Source: Thermus albus
GTDB lineage: Bacteria > Deinococcota > Deinococci > Deinococcales > Thermaceae
Direction: 5' to 3'
DNA: 64,000 nucleotides
Assembly: GCF_022760855.1 (NCBI RefSeq)
Contig: NZ_JAKTNR010000009.1
Span: 1 to 64,000, forward strand
This document shows positions 32,269-41,539 of this stretch, in pieces. Below the pieces are notes generated by a model. That model worked only from the letters and a program-made list of their open reading frames with translations. It ran no database searches and was not told the DNA's origin. Made by a program: the position numbers and the translations under genes. The stretch's first letter is position 1, and every line of letters begins with the position of its first letter.

Positions 32269-34917
32269 ATGCGCACGGCGGAGATCCGGGAAAAGTACCT
32301 GTCCTTCTTTGAGGGCAAGGGGCATTTGCGCCTCCCCTCCTTCAGCCTCATCCCCGAAAACGACCCCTCCTTGCTCTTCACCTCTGCGGGCATGGCCCCC
32401 TTAAAGCCCTACTTCCTGGGGGCCAAGCCCATCTTTGGGGGTAAGGAGTGGCGAAGGATCACCACCTGCCAGAAGTGCCTCCGGGTGGGGGACATAGAGA
32501 ACGTGGGGAGAACCGCCCGGCACAATACCTTCTTTGAGATGCTGGGCAACTTCTCCTTTGGCGATTACTTCAAGAAGGAGGCCATCCTCTGGGCCTGGGA
32601 GTTCCTCACCGACCCCAAGTGGCTGGGCTTGGACCCCGATCGGCTTTGGGTCACGGTCTATGAGGACGACGACGAGGCCTACGCCATCTGGCGGGACCTG
32701 GTGGGGGTGCCCGCGGAAAGGATTGGCCGTTTTGGCGAGGACGAGAACTACTGGCCGGGTGGGGCCATCACCCACGGTCCCAACGGTCCCAGTGGACCCT
32801 GCTCGGAGATCTTCTACGACCGGGGCCCGGCCTTTGGCACCCCGGACGAGACCGGCCCCAACACGGGGAGCGGGGACCGCTTCGTGGAGATCTGGAACCT
32901 GGTCTTCACCCAGTACGACCGCCAGGGCCCCATCCCAGGCCCCGGCATCTTAAAACCCCTGCCCCAGAAGAACATTGACACGGGGATGGGCCTTTACCGG
33001 GTGGCGGCCATCCTCCAGGACGTGGAGGACTTCTACCGCACGGACACCTTCTATCCCATCATCCAGCGGGTGGCCCTCTGGAGCGGCAGGCCCTACGAGG
33101 GAAAGGCCTCCGTGAGCCACCGGGTGATCGCGGACCACGTCCGGGCGGTGGTGGCGGCCCTTTCCGACGGGGTGACCTTCTCCAACACCGGCCGGGGGTA
33201 CGTGATCCGCCGCCTGCTCCGCCGGGCCTTAAGGCACGGCTACCTTTTGGGTTTGCAGGATCCCTTCCTCCACCGCCTGGCCCCGGTGGTGGCCGAGGTC
33301 TTGGGGGACTTCTACCCCGAGATGCGGGAGAACCTGCCCGCGGTGGAGAAGCAGATCCGCCTCGAGGAGGAGCGCTTCCTGGAAACCCTGGAGGGGGGTC
33401 TTAAGCGTTTGGACGCCTTGCTCTCTGGCCTCAGGCCGGGTGAGGTGGTGCCGGGGGTGGAGGCCTTCCGCCTCTACGATACCTACGGCTTCCCCCTGGA
33501 CCTCACGGTGGAGATCGCCGCGGAAAGGGGCTATGGGGTGGACACCGAGGGCTTCAAGAGGGCCATGGAGGAGCAGCAGGAGCGTTCCCGAGCCGCCATG
33601 GCCTTTGAGCGGGAGATCTTCAAGAAGAGCGCCCAGGTGCTGGAGGAGCTTTACGTGGAGAGGGGGGCCACGGAGTTTTTAGGCTACGGCACCCTCGAGG
33701 CGGAGGCCACGGTCTTGGCCCTCTTGGCCGGGGACCAGAGCCTGGAGGAAGCAGGTCCCGGCACCGAGGTCCAGGTGGTCCTGGACAAGACCCCCTTCTA
33801 TGCGGAAGGGGGTGGGCAGATCGGGGACTTCGGCCGGTTGGAATGGCCCTCAGGCCGGGCCAGGGTGGAGACCACCCTCAAGACGGAAAGGGGCATCTTC
33901 CTGCACCGGGCCAGGGTGGAAGAGGGGGTGTTGCGGGTGGGGGCGACGGTGCGGGCGGTGGTGGACCCTGCCCGCCGGGACACGGAGCGCCACCACACCG
34001 CCACCCACCTCCTCCACGCCGCCCTTAGGGCGGTCTTGGGCCCCCATGTGCGCCAGGCGGGGAGCCTGGTGGCCCCAGACCGCCTGCGCTTTGACTTCAC
34101 CCACCCCGAGCCCCTTAGGGAGGAGGAGCTGGAGCGGATTGAGCTTTTGGTGAACCGCTGGGTCCTGGCGGATTTCCCCGTTACCTGGCGCTACATGCCC
34201 CTGGAGGAGGCTAAGCGGGAAGGGGCCATGGCCCTTTTCGGGGAGAAGTACGGGGAAGTGGTGCGGGTGGTGCGGGTGGAGGGAAGCCCTCTGCCCGGGG
34301 TGGAGTCCAAGGAGCTCTGCGGGGGCACCCACGTGCGGCGCACGGGGGAGATCGGGGCCTTCCTCATCCAGAGGGAAGAGGCGGTTTCCGCCGGGGTGCG
34401 GCGCCTGGAGGCGGTGGCCGGGGAATGGGCGGTGCGCTTGGCCCGGGGGAGTCTAAAGCGGCTTAAGTTCCTTGCCGAAAGGCTTTCCGTGGGGGAGGCC
34501 CAGCTGGAAGAGCGCGTGGAAAAGCTCCTACAGGAACTCAAGGCCAAGGAGAGGGAGGTGGAAAGCCTAAAGGCCCGCCTGGTGCAGGCGGAGCTCGGAA
34601 AGGAGTTTTCCCTTTTGGAGAAGGGGGGCTTGCGCTACGGGGTGCTGGAGATCCCTGCGGTGGACATGGCCGCCTTGCGCCAGGCGGCGGACGACCTGGT
34701 GCAGAAGGGGGCCGATGTGGCTTTGGTCCTGAGCGGGGGACAAGCGGTGCTGAAGCTTTCGCCACGGGCCCAGGAAAGGGGCCTCGAGGCGGGTGCCCTC
34801 TTCCACGCCCTCACGGAGCGGGCGGGTGGCCGGGGGGGCGGGAAGGGGGCCTTGGCCCAAGGGGGTGGGCTATCCCCCGAGAAGGCGCGGGAGGCCCTTC
34901 CCAGCCTCTTGCCCTAG
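32269..34917 (+). CDS. alaS: Alanine-tRNA ligase
   Basis: An 882-aa class II synthetase, the length I recall for T. thermophilus AlaRS. The catalytic core has MAPLKPYFLG, ARHNTFFEMLGNFSFGDYF and the motif-3 region RVIADHVRA. The editing domain has HHTATHLLHAAL and CGGTHV, and the C-Ala domain follows a coiled coil (ELKAKEREVESLKARL). Start ATG 32269 is fixed by TATAAT 7 nt upstream; the longer in-frame extension overlaps the divergent gene. Confidence 0.97.
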   Translation: MRTAEIREKYLSFFEGKGHLRLPSFSLIPENDPSLLFTSAGMAPLKPYFLGAKPIFGGKEWRRITTCQKCLRVGDIENVGRTARHNTFFEMLGNFSFGDYFKKEAILWAWEFLTDPKWLGLDPDRLWVTVYEDDDEAYAIWRDLVGVPAERIGRFGEDENYWPGGAITHGPNGPSGPCSEIFYDRGPAFGTPDETGPNTGSGDRFVEIWNLVFTQYDRQGPIPGPGILKPLPQKNIDTGMGLYRVAAILQDVEDFYRTDTFYPIIQRVALWSGRPYEGKASVSHRVIADHVRAVVAALSDGVTFSNTGRGYVIRRLLRRALRHGYLLGLQDPFLHRLAPVVAEVLGDFYPEMRENLPAVEKQIRLEEERFLETLEGGLKRLDALLSGLRPGEVVPGVEAFRLYDTYGFPLDLTVEIAAERGYGVDTEGFKRAMEEQQERSRAAMAFEREIFKKSAQVLEELYVERGATEFLGYGTLEAEATVLALLAGDQSLEEAGPGTEVQVVLDKTPFYAEGGGQIGDFGRLEWPSGRARVETTLKTERGIFLHRARVEEGVLRVGATVRAVVDPARRDTERHHTATHLLHAALRAVLGPHVRQAGSLVAPDRLRFDFTHPEPLREEELERIELLVNRWVLADFPVTWRYMPLEEAKREGAMALFGEKYGEVVRVVRVEGSPLPGVESKELCGGTHVRRTGEIGAFLIQREEAVSAGVRRLEAVAGEWAVRLARGSLKRLKFLAERLSVGEAQLEERVEKLLQELKAKEREVESLKARLVQAELGKEFSLLEKGGLRYGVLEIPAVDMAALRQAADDLVQKGADVALVLSGGQAVLKLSPRAQERGLEAGALFHALTERAGGRGGGKGALAQGGGLSPEKAREALPSLLP

Positions 34918-35032
34918 GGCCGAAATCCTTTCTCGCCCCCTTGGTTTGGGGAAAGGGTGTACCGGAACCCACGGGGCCCTGGGCTAACCGCGGAGGTGGG
35001 ATAGGGTTAAACCCCTTCCCCGTATCCTGGGG

Positions 35033-35038
35033 TAAAAT
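35033..35038 (+). promoter_or_regulatory. -10 element (leaderless type) of the membrane protein-ruvX-mltG unit
   Basis: TAAAAT lies 6 nt before ATG 35045. It follows 115 bp of non-coding sequence after alaS in which I see only weak hairpins. Confidence 0.5.
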
Positions 35039-35044
35039 GGCGCC

Positions 35045-35734
35045 ATGGCACTAGCCCTTAGCCTCCTGGCTGTGGCCCTCTCCTGGGCCCTTTTCGGCCT
35101 CACCTTTGGGCGCTACCGCAGGCGCCCTTCCCTGCATAACGCCCTCTACTCCCTGGGCCTTCTTCTCTTTGCCTTGGCGGTTTCCGCCGAGCTTTTGGCC
35201 AAGCTCTTAGGGGCCTGGAACCCCCTTCTTTACCGGCTTTGGTACCTCACCGGGGCCATGCACGGGGTGACCTTTTTGGGCCTAGGGAGCCTGGCCCTCC
35301 TCAACCCCAAGGCGGCCCGGGGCCTCCTTTGGGGTCTGGCCCCTTTCATCCTCTATGGCCTTTACTTGGTGCTCTCGGCTCCCTTGGACTTCTCCCGGTT
35401 GCCTTTTCCCTACGCCCCTTTGGGTCAGGCCTTCCCCGAGCCCAGCCTTACCTCGCCTAGGCTTTGGACCATCCCTTTTAACCTTTTGGGCACGGTCCTG
35501 ATGGCAGGGGTGGCCCTTTACACCACCCTGTTTTTTTGGCGCAAAAACCCCTTGCGGGCCCAGGGCACGGCCCTCATCTTCCTGGCGGCCTTGGTCTTGG
35601 CTTCCACCAGCACCCTAAACCGCTTTGGGGTGGTGGGCCTCGAGGAGGTGGGTAGGGCCATGGGGATTACCCTTCTCTACCTGGGGGTGGTGCTGGCGGA
35701 CCGTAGCGTGCCGTATGCGGGTGGGCGCGCTTGA
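35045..35734 (+). CDS. Seven-TM membrane protein of unknown function
   Basis: A 229-aa hydrophobic protein with about seven membrane segments and short loops ([14 protein letters not shown]... to [19 protein letters not shown]). The layout recalls 7TM sensor-type integral membrane domains, but no signalling domain is attached and I cannot name it. It overlaps ruvX by 20 bp and is first in a three-gene unit. Confidence 0.65.
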   Translation: MALALSLLAVALSWALFGLTFGRYRRRPSLHNALYSLGLLLFALAVSAELLAKLLGAWNPLLYRLWYLTGAMHGVTFLGLGSLALLNPKAARGLLWGLAPFILYGLYLVLSAPLDFSRLPFPYAPLGQAFPEPSLTSPRLWTIPFNLLGTVLMAGVALYTTLFFWRKNPLRAQGTALIFLAALVLASTSTLNRFGVVGLEEVGRAMGITLLYLGVVLADRSVPYAGGRA

Positions 35735-36122
35735 TGTGGGAGAGGCCAGGATCGGCCTGGCGGTGGGGGAGGAGGGAAGCCCCTTCGCCTTCGGCCGGGG
35801 TTATTTGGTGCGCAAGGGCCTGGAAGCGGATGTGGCGGCCATCCTGGACTTCGTGCGCCGGGAAGGGCTGGGTAAGCTTCTGGTGGGCCTTCCCCTCCGC
35901 ACCGACCTCAAGGAAAGCGCCCAGGCCCAGCGGGTCCTTCCCCTGGTGGAGGCCTTGAGGGCCAAGGGCCTCGAGGTGGAGCTTTTGGACGAGCGCTACA
36001 CCACCCAGGCGGCAGCCAGGCGCCTAAAACATGCTCCCAAGCGGGTTCGCCAGGAGAAGGGCCGGCTGGATGAGATGAGTGCGGTGATCCTTTTGGAGGG
36101 GTATCTTGCGGGAAGGCTCTAG
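35715..36122 (+). CDS. ruvX: Putative pre-16S rRNA nuclease RuvX/YqgF
   Basis: A 135-aa RNase H-fold protein with [14 protein letters not shown] at the N-terminus (first catalytic Asp), [11 protein letters not shown] in the middle and [11 protein letters not shown] followed by the C-terminal acidic [13 protein letters not shown]. YqgF homologues process 16S rRNA 5' ends; an older annotation is Holliday junction resolvase. Start ATG 35715 overlaps the upstream gene; GTG 35721 is an alternative. Confidence 0.92.
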   Translation: MRVGALDVGEARIGLAVGEEGSPFAFGRGYLVRKGLEADVAAILDFVRREGLGKLLVGLPLRTDLKESAQAQRVLPLVEALRAKGLEVELLDERYTTQAAARRLKHAPKRVRQEKGRLDEMSAVILLEGYLAGRL

Positions 36123-37119
36123 GCGTTGGCTTTGGCGCGGGGTGGTGGCCTTCTTTGTGACCTTTGCCCTCCTCCTCTCCTATGCCCTTTGGCTTCTGGG
36201 CCCCACGGGGAAGGAGGCTACCGTGCGCATTCCCCGAGGGGCCACGGGGCAAGAGGTGGCGAGGATTTTAGAAGAGGCGGGGCTTTTGCGCTCAGGTTAC
36301 CTTTTTGCCGCCTATCTCCGCTTCTCCGGCCGGGCCAAGGGACTGGTCCCGGGCGTTTACCGCCTCACGGGGGAGGGGGCCTTCCGCCTGGCCCGGGCCC
36401 TCACGGGAGGGGAGAAGCCCCTTACGGTGACCCTCACCTTCCCCGAAGGGGAAAGGGCTGTGGACTACGCCAGAAGGCTTTCCCAGGCCGGGCTGGATGG
36501 GGAGGGTTTCCTAAGGATCGTCCAGGAGCCCGGCGCCTTGCGCCCCCCCTACGTGGAGGGCAGGACCCTGGAGGGCTACCTCTTCCCGGCCACCTACACC
36601 TTTGACCTGCTCGCCACCCCCGAGGAGGTGCTCCGGGCCCTCCTGCGCCGCTTTGAGTCCGAGCTTACCCCTCCGGTAAAGCGCCTTTTGCAGGAGAGGG
36701 GGCTTTCCGTTCACGCCTGGGTGACCTTGGCCTCCATCGTCCAGGCGGAGGCGGGGAGCCTCGAGGAGATGCCCATGATCGCAGGGGTTTTCCTAAACCG
36801 GTTGGAACGGGGTATGCCCCTCCAGGCGGATCCCACGGTGGCCTATGCCCTGGGCAAGCGCCTACCTGAGCTCTCCCGGAAGGCCGGGGATTTCGCCCAT
36901 GACTCCCCCTACAACACCTACCGCTATGCCGGGCTTCCCCCGGGGCCCATTGGGAACCCGGGGCGGGCGGCGCTTCTCTCTGTGCTGAACCCGGTGCGCA
37001 CCGATTCCCAAGGCCGCCCCTACCTTTACTTTTTCCACGCCAAGGGCCGGCTTTTTCTCAGCACCAGCTTTGAGGCCCATCAGGAGGCCCTTCGCCAGCA
37101 CCGCTACTCCTCCCCGTGA
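36106..37119 (+). CDS. mltG: Endolytic murein transglycosylase MltG
   Basis: A 337-aa YceG/MltG protein with one N-terminal TM (about 12-31), a LysM-like region and the catalytic domain with Glu215 in [24 protein letters not shown]. It cuts nascent glycan strands and helps set their length. A TTG at 36106 with GGAGGG 5 nt upstream is the chosen start. It overlaps ruvX by 17 bp, and its 3' end overlaps the convergent ABC permease by 16 bp. Confidence 0.94.
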   Translation: MREGSRRWLWRGVVAFFVTFALLLSYALWLLGPTGKEATVRIPRGATGQEVARILEEAGLLRSGYLFAAYLRFSGRAKGLVPGVYRLTGEGAFRLARALTGGEKPLTVTLTFPEGERAVDYARRLSQAGLDGEGFLRIVQEPGALRPPYVEGRTLEGYLFPATYTFDLLATPEEVLRALLRRFESELTPPVKRLLQERGLSVHAWVTLASIVQAEAGSLEEMPMIAGVFLNRLERGMPLQADPTVAYALGKRLPELSRKAGDFAHDSPYNTYRYAGLPPGPIGNPGRAALLSVLNPVRTDSQGRPYLYFFHAKGRLFLSTSFEAHQEALRQHRYSSP

Positions 37120-37940
37120 CGCAAAAGCCTAAGCTGGGCATAGGCGAAGAAGAGGGTGAGGAGGAGGATGACCACGGTGACGGCGGCGGCGTAGCCCAAC
37201 CGGAAGTTTTCAAACCCCGACTCATAGAGGTAGTAGCCTAGGACCCGGGTGGCCCCATAGGGCCCGCCCCGGGTGAGGAGGAAGACCGCGGAGTAGGACT
37301 GTAAGGAGAGGATGGTGCCCACCACCACCAAAAAGGCCACCGCCGGGCGCATGAGGGGGAGGATCACGTGGCGGAAGGCCTCCAAGGGCCCGGCCCCGTC
37401 CACATAGGCGGCTTCCAAAAGGGTTTTGGGAATGGCCTTAAGCCGGGCCGAGGCCACCAGGACCCCATACCCCAGGTGGCGCCAGAGGGTGAAGAGGACC
37501 ACCATGAAAAGGGCCCAAAATCCTTCCCGGTCCCAAGGGGGGATGGGGAGGAACTGGGCTAGGGCCCCGTACTCGGGGGTGAAGAGGGTGTACCAGCTTA
37601 GGGTGGCCCCGCCCAGGGTGACGAGGCCCGGGAGGAAGAGGAGGCTTTTGGCCAAGCGTTCGTAAGGTGCCCCCTCCAGGGCCACCGCCAAGGCCAGGGA
37701 AAGCCCCACGAAAAGGGGCAGGGCCAGGAGCATGAACTTTAGGGTCACCCAGAGGCTTCCAAAGAAGGCAGGGTCCCTTAGGAGGTCCTGGTAGTTTTTT
37801 AGCCCCACCGGTTTCGGCTCGGAAAGCCCCGACCACTCCCAGGTGGAAAAGCGAATCACATCCAAAAAGGGATAGAGGACGAAGACCCCCAGGGTGAGAA
37901 GGGCCGGCAAGGAAAAGAGCCAAAGGGGTAGGCGCCGCAC
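37104..37940 (-). CDS. ABC sugar-type transporter permease (MalF/UgpA-like), orphan
   Basis: A 278-aa permease with six TMs and the EAA loop EAAYVDGAGPLEAFRHVILPLMRP contacting the ATPase. It is typical of carbohydrate-uptake family 1 permeases of the MalF/UgpA type. No second permease, binding protein or ATPase gene lies beside it. It starts with GTG 1 bp after the stop of the exported protein upstream and lacks a clear RBS. Confidence 0.88.
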   Translation of the reverse strand: MRRLPLWLFSLPALLTLGVFVLYPFLDVIRFSTWEWSGLSEPKPVGLKNYQDLLRDPAFFGSLWVTLKFMLLALPLFVGLSLALAVALEGAPYERLAKSLLFLPGLVTLGGATLSWYTLFTPEYGALAQFLPIPPWDREGFWALFMVVLFTLWRHLGYGVLVASARLKAIPKTLLEAAYVDGAGPLEAFRHVILPLMRPAVAFLVVVGTILSLQSYSAVFLLTRGGPYGATRVLGYYLYESGFENFRLGYAAAVTVVILLLTLFFAYAQLRLLRHGEE

Positions 37941-37941
37941 G

Positions 37942-38427
37942 TTACCAGAGGTAGAGGAGGCTTAGGAGGAAGGGATACCGGTCGGAGGCGGAAACCTCCA
38001 AGGCCAAGGGCTCCAGGTAGAACCTGAAGCCCGCCCCCCAGGCCAGGTGGAAGCCCCCTTGGTAGCCCAGTCCCCCATAGGCGGAAAGGGCTCCTCCGGG
38101 CACCTCGAGGCTCACCACCGGCCCCAGGTGCACGCCAAAGGGGTACCTCAGGTCCAGGCCCACCCCCACCGAGGTGTAGAGATCTGCCAGGACCAGGCCC
38201 GGGAAGAGGTTGGCCTTCAAAAGGGCGAAGACCTCAGGGTTTTGGGCCATGAGGGCCTGCAGGTCAAGCCCCGTGTCAATGCCCAAGGGGCTAAAGGGCA
38301 AGAGGGCGCTTCCTTGGAGGTAGGGGCCCTTGTCCGGGGCATAACCTAGGCCCAGGGTGTTTTCCGGGTAGGCGGGGGCCTGGGCCAGGGCTAGGCTCAG
38401 GGTAAGGAGAGCGGCTAAGCGCTTCAT
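37942..38427 (-). CDS. Exported protein, probable small outer-membrane beta-barrel
   Basis: A 161-aa protein with a signal peptide (MKRLAALLTLSLALAQAPA). Alternating Gly/aromatic strands follow (LGLGYAPDKGPYLQGSALLPF, VGVGLDLRYPFGVHLGPVVSLEV, GAGFRFYLEPLALEVSASD), ending in LLYLW, an aromatic C-terminus typical of outer-membrane barrels. Start ATG 38427 has GGGGG upstream. It is immediately upstream of the orphan permease; a functional link is unproven. Confidence 0.65.
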   Translation of the reverse strand: MKRLAALLTLSLALAQAPAYPENTLGLGYAPDKGPYLQGSALLPFSPLGIDTGLDLQALMAQNPEVFALLKANLFPGLVLADLYTSVGVGLDLRYPFGVHLGPVVSLEVPGGALSAYGGLGYQGGFHLAWGAGFRFYLEPLALEVSASDRYPFLLSLLYLW

Positions 38428-38454
38428 ATCAACCCCCATCTTATCAGTCACTTC

Positions 38455-39057
38455 TTAAATTTGGTCCGTCTTTAGTTGGCCACCTGTGTCCTCGGGAATC
38501 CCCGTGTCCTCATAGATTTGCCCCATAGAGATGTGGATCCCCAAGCATGGCACCTCTATGGTTTTCCCCTGGACGCCTTCCCAAAGCGCGTAAACCCATC
38601 CCTCGCCCCGCCGAAGGAACCCCTCTACTTTTCGGGTACGGCTGTCCACCAGGAGGTAGCCCTGGAGGCTCTGAATACCCAGGTAACGGCTTAGCTTCTC
38701 CCTACGGTCTATAACCTCGGTGGCCTGAGAGACTACTTCTATCAACAGGCAGGGTTGGTCTTCGTAGTAGGCGTGGGGGGGATCGCCAGCGCAGACCAGC
38801 ATGAGGTCCGGGTAGTAAAAGGTGCTTTCCCCTATCCTGAGCTTTACCGTTTCCGAGTAGAGGCGGCAGCCGCGGGCACGGGCGAGGGGTCTTAGGAGGG
38901 CATAGAGGTTTCCCACCAGGAGGTTGTGCACTCGGCTGGCGCCGGCCATGGCGTGGGGCACGCCTTCCACCAGCTCATGCCGCTCCCTCTGGGTTTCCTC
39001 CCAAGCCAGGTATTCCCCTGCAGAGAGGGTCCTAAGGGCTTTGACGGCATGCCCCAT
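38455..39057 (-). CDS. Uma2 family (DUF820) PD-(D/E)xK nuclease-like protein
   Basis: A 200-aa Uma2 protein: EYLAWEETQRERHELVEGVPHAMAGAS at the N-terminus, then FYYPDLMLVC and CLLIEVVSQATEVIDRREKLSRYLGI, matching the Uma2 nuclease core (PD...E.x..S.T..D...K...Y). DNA targets are unknown. ATG 39057 is chosen because TAAAAT lies 7 nt upstream. The tail contains an 18-bp duplication coding EDTGIP/EDTGGQ, possibly replication slippage. Confidence 0.85.
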   Translation of the reverse strand: MGHAVKALRTLSAGEYLAWEETQRERHELVEGVPHAMAGASRVHNLLVGNLYALLRPLARARGCRLYSETVKLRIGESTFYYPDLMLVCAGDPPHAYYEDQPCLLIEVVSQATEVIDRREKLSRYLGIQSLQGYLLVDSRTRKVEGFLRRGEGWVYALWEGVQGKTIEVPCLGIHISMGQIYEDTGIPEDTGGQLKTDQI

Positions 39058-39064
39058 GGGGAAC

Positions 39065-39108
39065 ATTTTATCCAAGTCGGCCCATCTCTTTTGCGATGGT
39101 CGTACAAT
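39065..39108. promoter_or_regulatory. Divergent leaderless promoters of Uma2 and P-loop genes
   Basis: Minus strand TAAAAT (39070-39065) precedes the Uma2 ATG by 7 nt; plus strand TACAAT (39103-39108) precedes ATG 39116 by 7 nt. The start codons are 58 bp apart, so -35 regions overlap. Confidence 0.55.
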
Positions 39109-39115
39109 CCCACCT

Positions 39116-39832
39116 ATGATGTCGGCCGCCTTCTCCCTCGAGGCCCGCCCGGCCCTCGTTCCCCTAAAGGACCATCCTCTCCTTATCCTGGTGGGCCTAA
39201 CCGGGGTGGGGAAAAGCACCCTGGTGGAGGCCCTGGGCTTTCCCCGGCTTCCCGACCGCCGGGAGCTGGTGGACCTTTACGTCCTTCCCCGCTACGGGGT
39301 AACCCCGCCCATTCCCCGGGAGGAGCGCTTCCGCCTGACCCGCCGCTTCCGGGAAGAGTTCCCGGGAGGGGTGGCCGAGGTCCTGGCCCGGGGGTATGGG
39401 GAACCCCGCTTTCCCCTTCTCTTTGACGGGCTTCGGGGGGAGGCGGAGGTGGCCTATGCCCTGGCCCACCTACCCAAGGCCCTTTTCGTGGTCCTCCATG
39501 CCCGGGAGGCCACGCGGCTGAAGCGGCTTCTTTCCCGTGGGGATGCCTTTGACCGGGTGGAGCTTCGCCCGGAGGAGTTGGCGGAGCTAAAGGCCCTGGC
39601 AGAAGGGGTGCTGTCCCCGGAAGAGTTGGAGGAGGCCTTGGCCCTGGCCCCTTGGGAGGAGGTCTTGGCCAAGCTTAAGATCGTGGCCGAGGAGAAGCGG
39701 AACTACGATCCCCTGGGCCCCTTGCGCCTCCTTTCCCACCACCCCCGGGCCCTGGTCTTGGACACGGAGAAGCTTTCCCTAAGGGAGGAGGTGGGGGCGG
39801 TGAGGGCTTTTCTGGGCCGGTTTGGCCTCTAA
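39116..39832 (+). CDS. P-loop NTPase/kinase-like protein
   Basis: A 238-aa protein with Walker A GLTGVGKST (27-35). Further segments resemble nucleotide kinases (LPDRRELVDLYVL, FPLLFDGLRGEAEVAYAL). It recalls P-loop kinases such as guanylate or shikimate kinase, but I cannot assign a substrate. TACAAT at 7-nt spacing fixes the leaderless start. It lies 9 bp before the enolase-superfamily gene. Confidence 0.7.
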   Translation: MMSAAFSLEARPALVPLKDHPLLILVGLTGVGKSTLVEALGFPRLPDRRELVDLYVLPRYGVTPPIPREERFRLTRRFREEFPGGVAEVLARGYGEPRFPLLFDGLRGEAEVAYALAHLPKALFVVLHAREATRLKRLLSRGDAFDRVELRPEELAELKALAEGVLSPEELEEALALAPWEEVLAKLKIVAEEKRNYDPLGPLRLLSHHPRALVLDTEKLSLREEVGAVRAFLGRFGL

Positions 39833-39841
39833 AATGGCCTC

Positions 39842-40921
39842 ATGGCCAGTATCCGCCACCTCGAGCTGATCCCTTTCCGCATCCCCCTAAAGGCGCCCTT
39901 GCGCTGGGGCAAGGCCTCGGAGATGGAGGCCATTGAGCACGCCCTTCTCTGGGTGGAGCTGAGCGATGGCTCCTTGGGCCGGGCGGAGGTGGCCATCCGC
40001 CCCACCATCTACGGGGAGACCTGGGGAAGCGTCCGGGCAGGCCTTGAGTATCTGAAGCCCAGGCTCCTTGGCCTGGAGGCCGACGACCAGGAGGCCATCC
40101 GTAAGGTCCTGGAGGCCTTCCCCTGCAACCTGGGCCTAAAGGGGGCCTTGGACCTGGCCCTTTGGGAGGCCTGGGCCCGGAGCGAAGGGGAGGAGCTGCA
40201 CCAGGTTCTGAAGCCCGCTAAGCACCGGGTGCGGGTGGCCTACATTCTAGGCATAGCCCAGGAGGAGGAGGTGCTTGCCGATGCCCGCATGGCCTACGAG
40301 GCGGGGGTGCGGGTTTTCAAGGTGAAGGTGGGCCGGAACCTGGAGGAGGATGGCCGGAAGATTGCCCGCCTCAAGGAGGCCTTCCCCGACGTGGATCTCT
40401 ACGCCGATGCCAACGAAACCCTTTCCCCCAAAGAAGCCGAAGGCTACCTTCTCGCCTGGAAGGAGATGGGCCTCCTTTACGTGGAGGAGCCCCTGCCCAT
40501 AGAGGAGGTGGAGGCCCGGAGGAGACTAAGGGAAAAAGCCATTCTTCCCCTCATCGCCGACGACTCGGCCATGACCCCCAAGGACCTCCGCCGGGAGCTT
40601 CTTCTGGACACCTTTGACATCCTGAACCTGAAGCCGGCCCGCACCGGGGTTACCTGGACCTTAGAGATGCTGGCCTTGGCCCGGGAAAGGGGCAAAAGGG
40701 CCATGGTGGGAAGCCAGGCGCAAAGCGCCTTTGGCGCCTACCAGTCCGCCCTTTTGGCCTTCCAGCAGGGGGTCACCGAGCCCAACGAGCTGGCCTTCCA
40801 CCTCAAGGCGGAAGGGGGGTTCCTGAACTTCCCCGCCTTCCGCCAGGGCTGGCTCTACTGGGAGGACCTGGTGGGGGCCTCGTTTGACGAGGAGGCCTTC
40901 CGGAGGTATGCCCTAGAGTAA
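39842..40921 (+). CDS. Enolase-superfamily enzyme (o-succinylbenzoate synthase/NAAAR or dipeptide epimerase type)
   Basis: A 359-aa muconate-lactonizing-type enzyme. The barrel has the KVKV pair (Lys160, Lys162), metal ligands around Asp189 (YADAN), Glu215 or 216 (VEEPL) and Asp240 or 241 (ADDS), and the opposite general base Lys264 (NLKPARTG). Two lysines on both faces allow either o-succinylbenzoate synthesis (menaquinone) or racemisation/epimerisation. No men gene is adjacent, so the substrate stays open. Confidence 0.85.
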   Translation: MASIRHLELIPFRIPLKAPLRWGKASEMEAIEHALLWVELSDGSLGRAEVAIRPTIYGETWGSVRAGLEYLKPRLLGLEADDQEAIRKVLEAFPCNLGLKGALDLALWEAWARSEGEELHQVLKPAKHRVRVAYILGIAQEEEVLADARMAYEAGVRVFKVKVGRNLEEDGRKIARLKEAFPDVDLYADANETLSPKEAEGYLLAWKEMGLLYVEEPLPIEEVEARRRLREKAILPLIADDSAMTPKDLRRELLLDTFDILNLKPARTGVTWTLEMLALARERGKRAMVGSQAQSAFGAYQSALLAFQQGVTEPNELAFHLKAEGGFLNFPAFRQGWLYWEDLVGASFDEEAFRRYALE

Positions 40922-41539
40922 GGCTAGGGCTTCCCGGAAGTCTCGCAGGACCCTCATGGCGCCCGCCTCGAGGAGCGCTTCCTTCCCGTGGCCCGTTAGA
41001 AGCCCATAGGTGGTAATCCCCGTCCCCACGGCGCTCCTTACCCCCGAGGGGGAGTCCTCAAAGGCCAAGGCTTCCGTGGGAAGGAGGCCTAGCCTTTTCA
41101 GGGCCACCTGGTAGGGGAGGGGATGGGGCTTCCCCCGGCCCACCTCCTCCGCCAAGACCAAAAGAGGAGGCTTTAGACCTAAAGCCTTAAGCACGTGGTG
41201 GGCGTTGGCCTTGGGGGCGTTGGTCACCACGCCCCAGGTGAGGCCCTTGGCCTGGGCCTCCTCCAAAAGCTCGAGGAGGCCCGGCATGGGCTTTAGGTCC
41301 TGGGCCAGTTCCCGAAACCGGGCCTCCTTGGCCTCTATGATCTGGGCGGCCGCCTCCCCATCCAGCCCCAAGAGGTCCTGGAGGATGTCAGGATTGAGCC
41401 GGCCCGAGATCCGCTTCCGGTAAAAGGCTTCGTCCACCCCTATACCCCAGGGCGCCAGGGCCTCCCGCCAGGCCAAAAGGTGCAGGGGGTCGGTGTCGGC
41501 CAGGGTGCCGTCCAGGTCAAAGAGCAGGGCCTTAAGCAT
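40913..41539 (-). CDS. HAD-family phosphatase, beta-phosphoglucomutase/Gph-like
   Basis: A 208-aa HAD hydrolase with DLDGT (Asp8 nucleophile, Asp10), VVTNAPKAN (motif II), a Lys in RGKPHPLPY (motif III) and FEDSPSGVRSA (motif IV). The C1 cap inserted after motif I fits subfamily I. It removes phosphate from small metabolites; substrate unknown. It overlaps the MFS gene by 8 bp upstream and the convergent enolase-superfamily gene by 9 bp. Confidence 0.87.
   Translation of the reverse strand: MLKALLFDLDGTLADTDPLHLLAWREALAPWGIGVDEAFYRKRISGRLNPDILQDLLGLDGEAAAQIIEAKEARFRELAQDLKPMPGLLELLEEAQAKGLTWGVVTNAPKANAHHVLKALGLKPPLLVLAEEVGRGKPHPLPYQVALKRLGLLPTEALAFEDSPSGVRSAVGTGITTYGLLTGHGKEALLEAGAMRVLRDFREALALL

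Noticed and set aside
34918..35032. Terminator for alaS
   Set aside because: Only short imperfect hairpins (for example GGGTTAAACCCC-like) without a T-run could be found; not strong enough to annotate.
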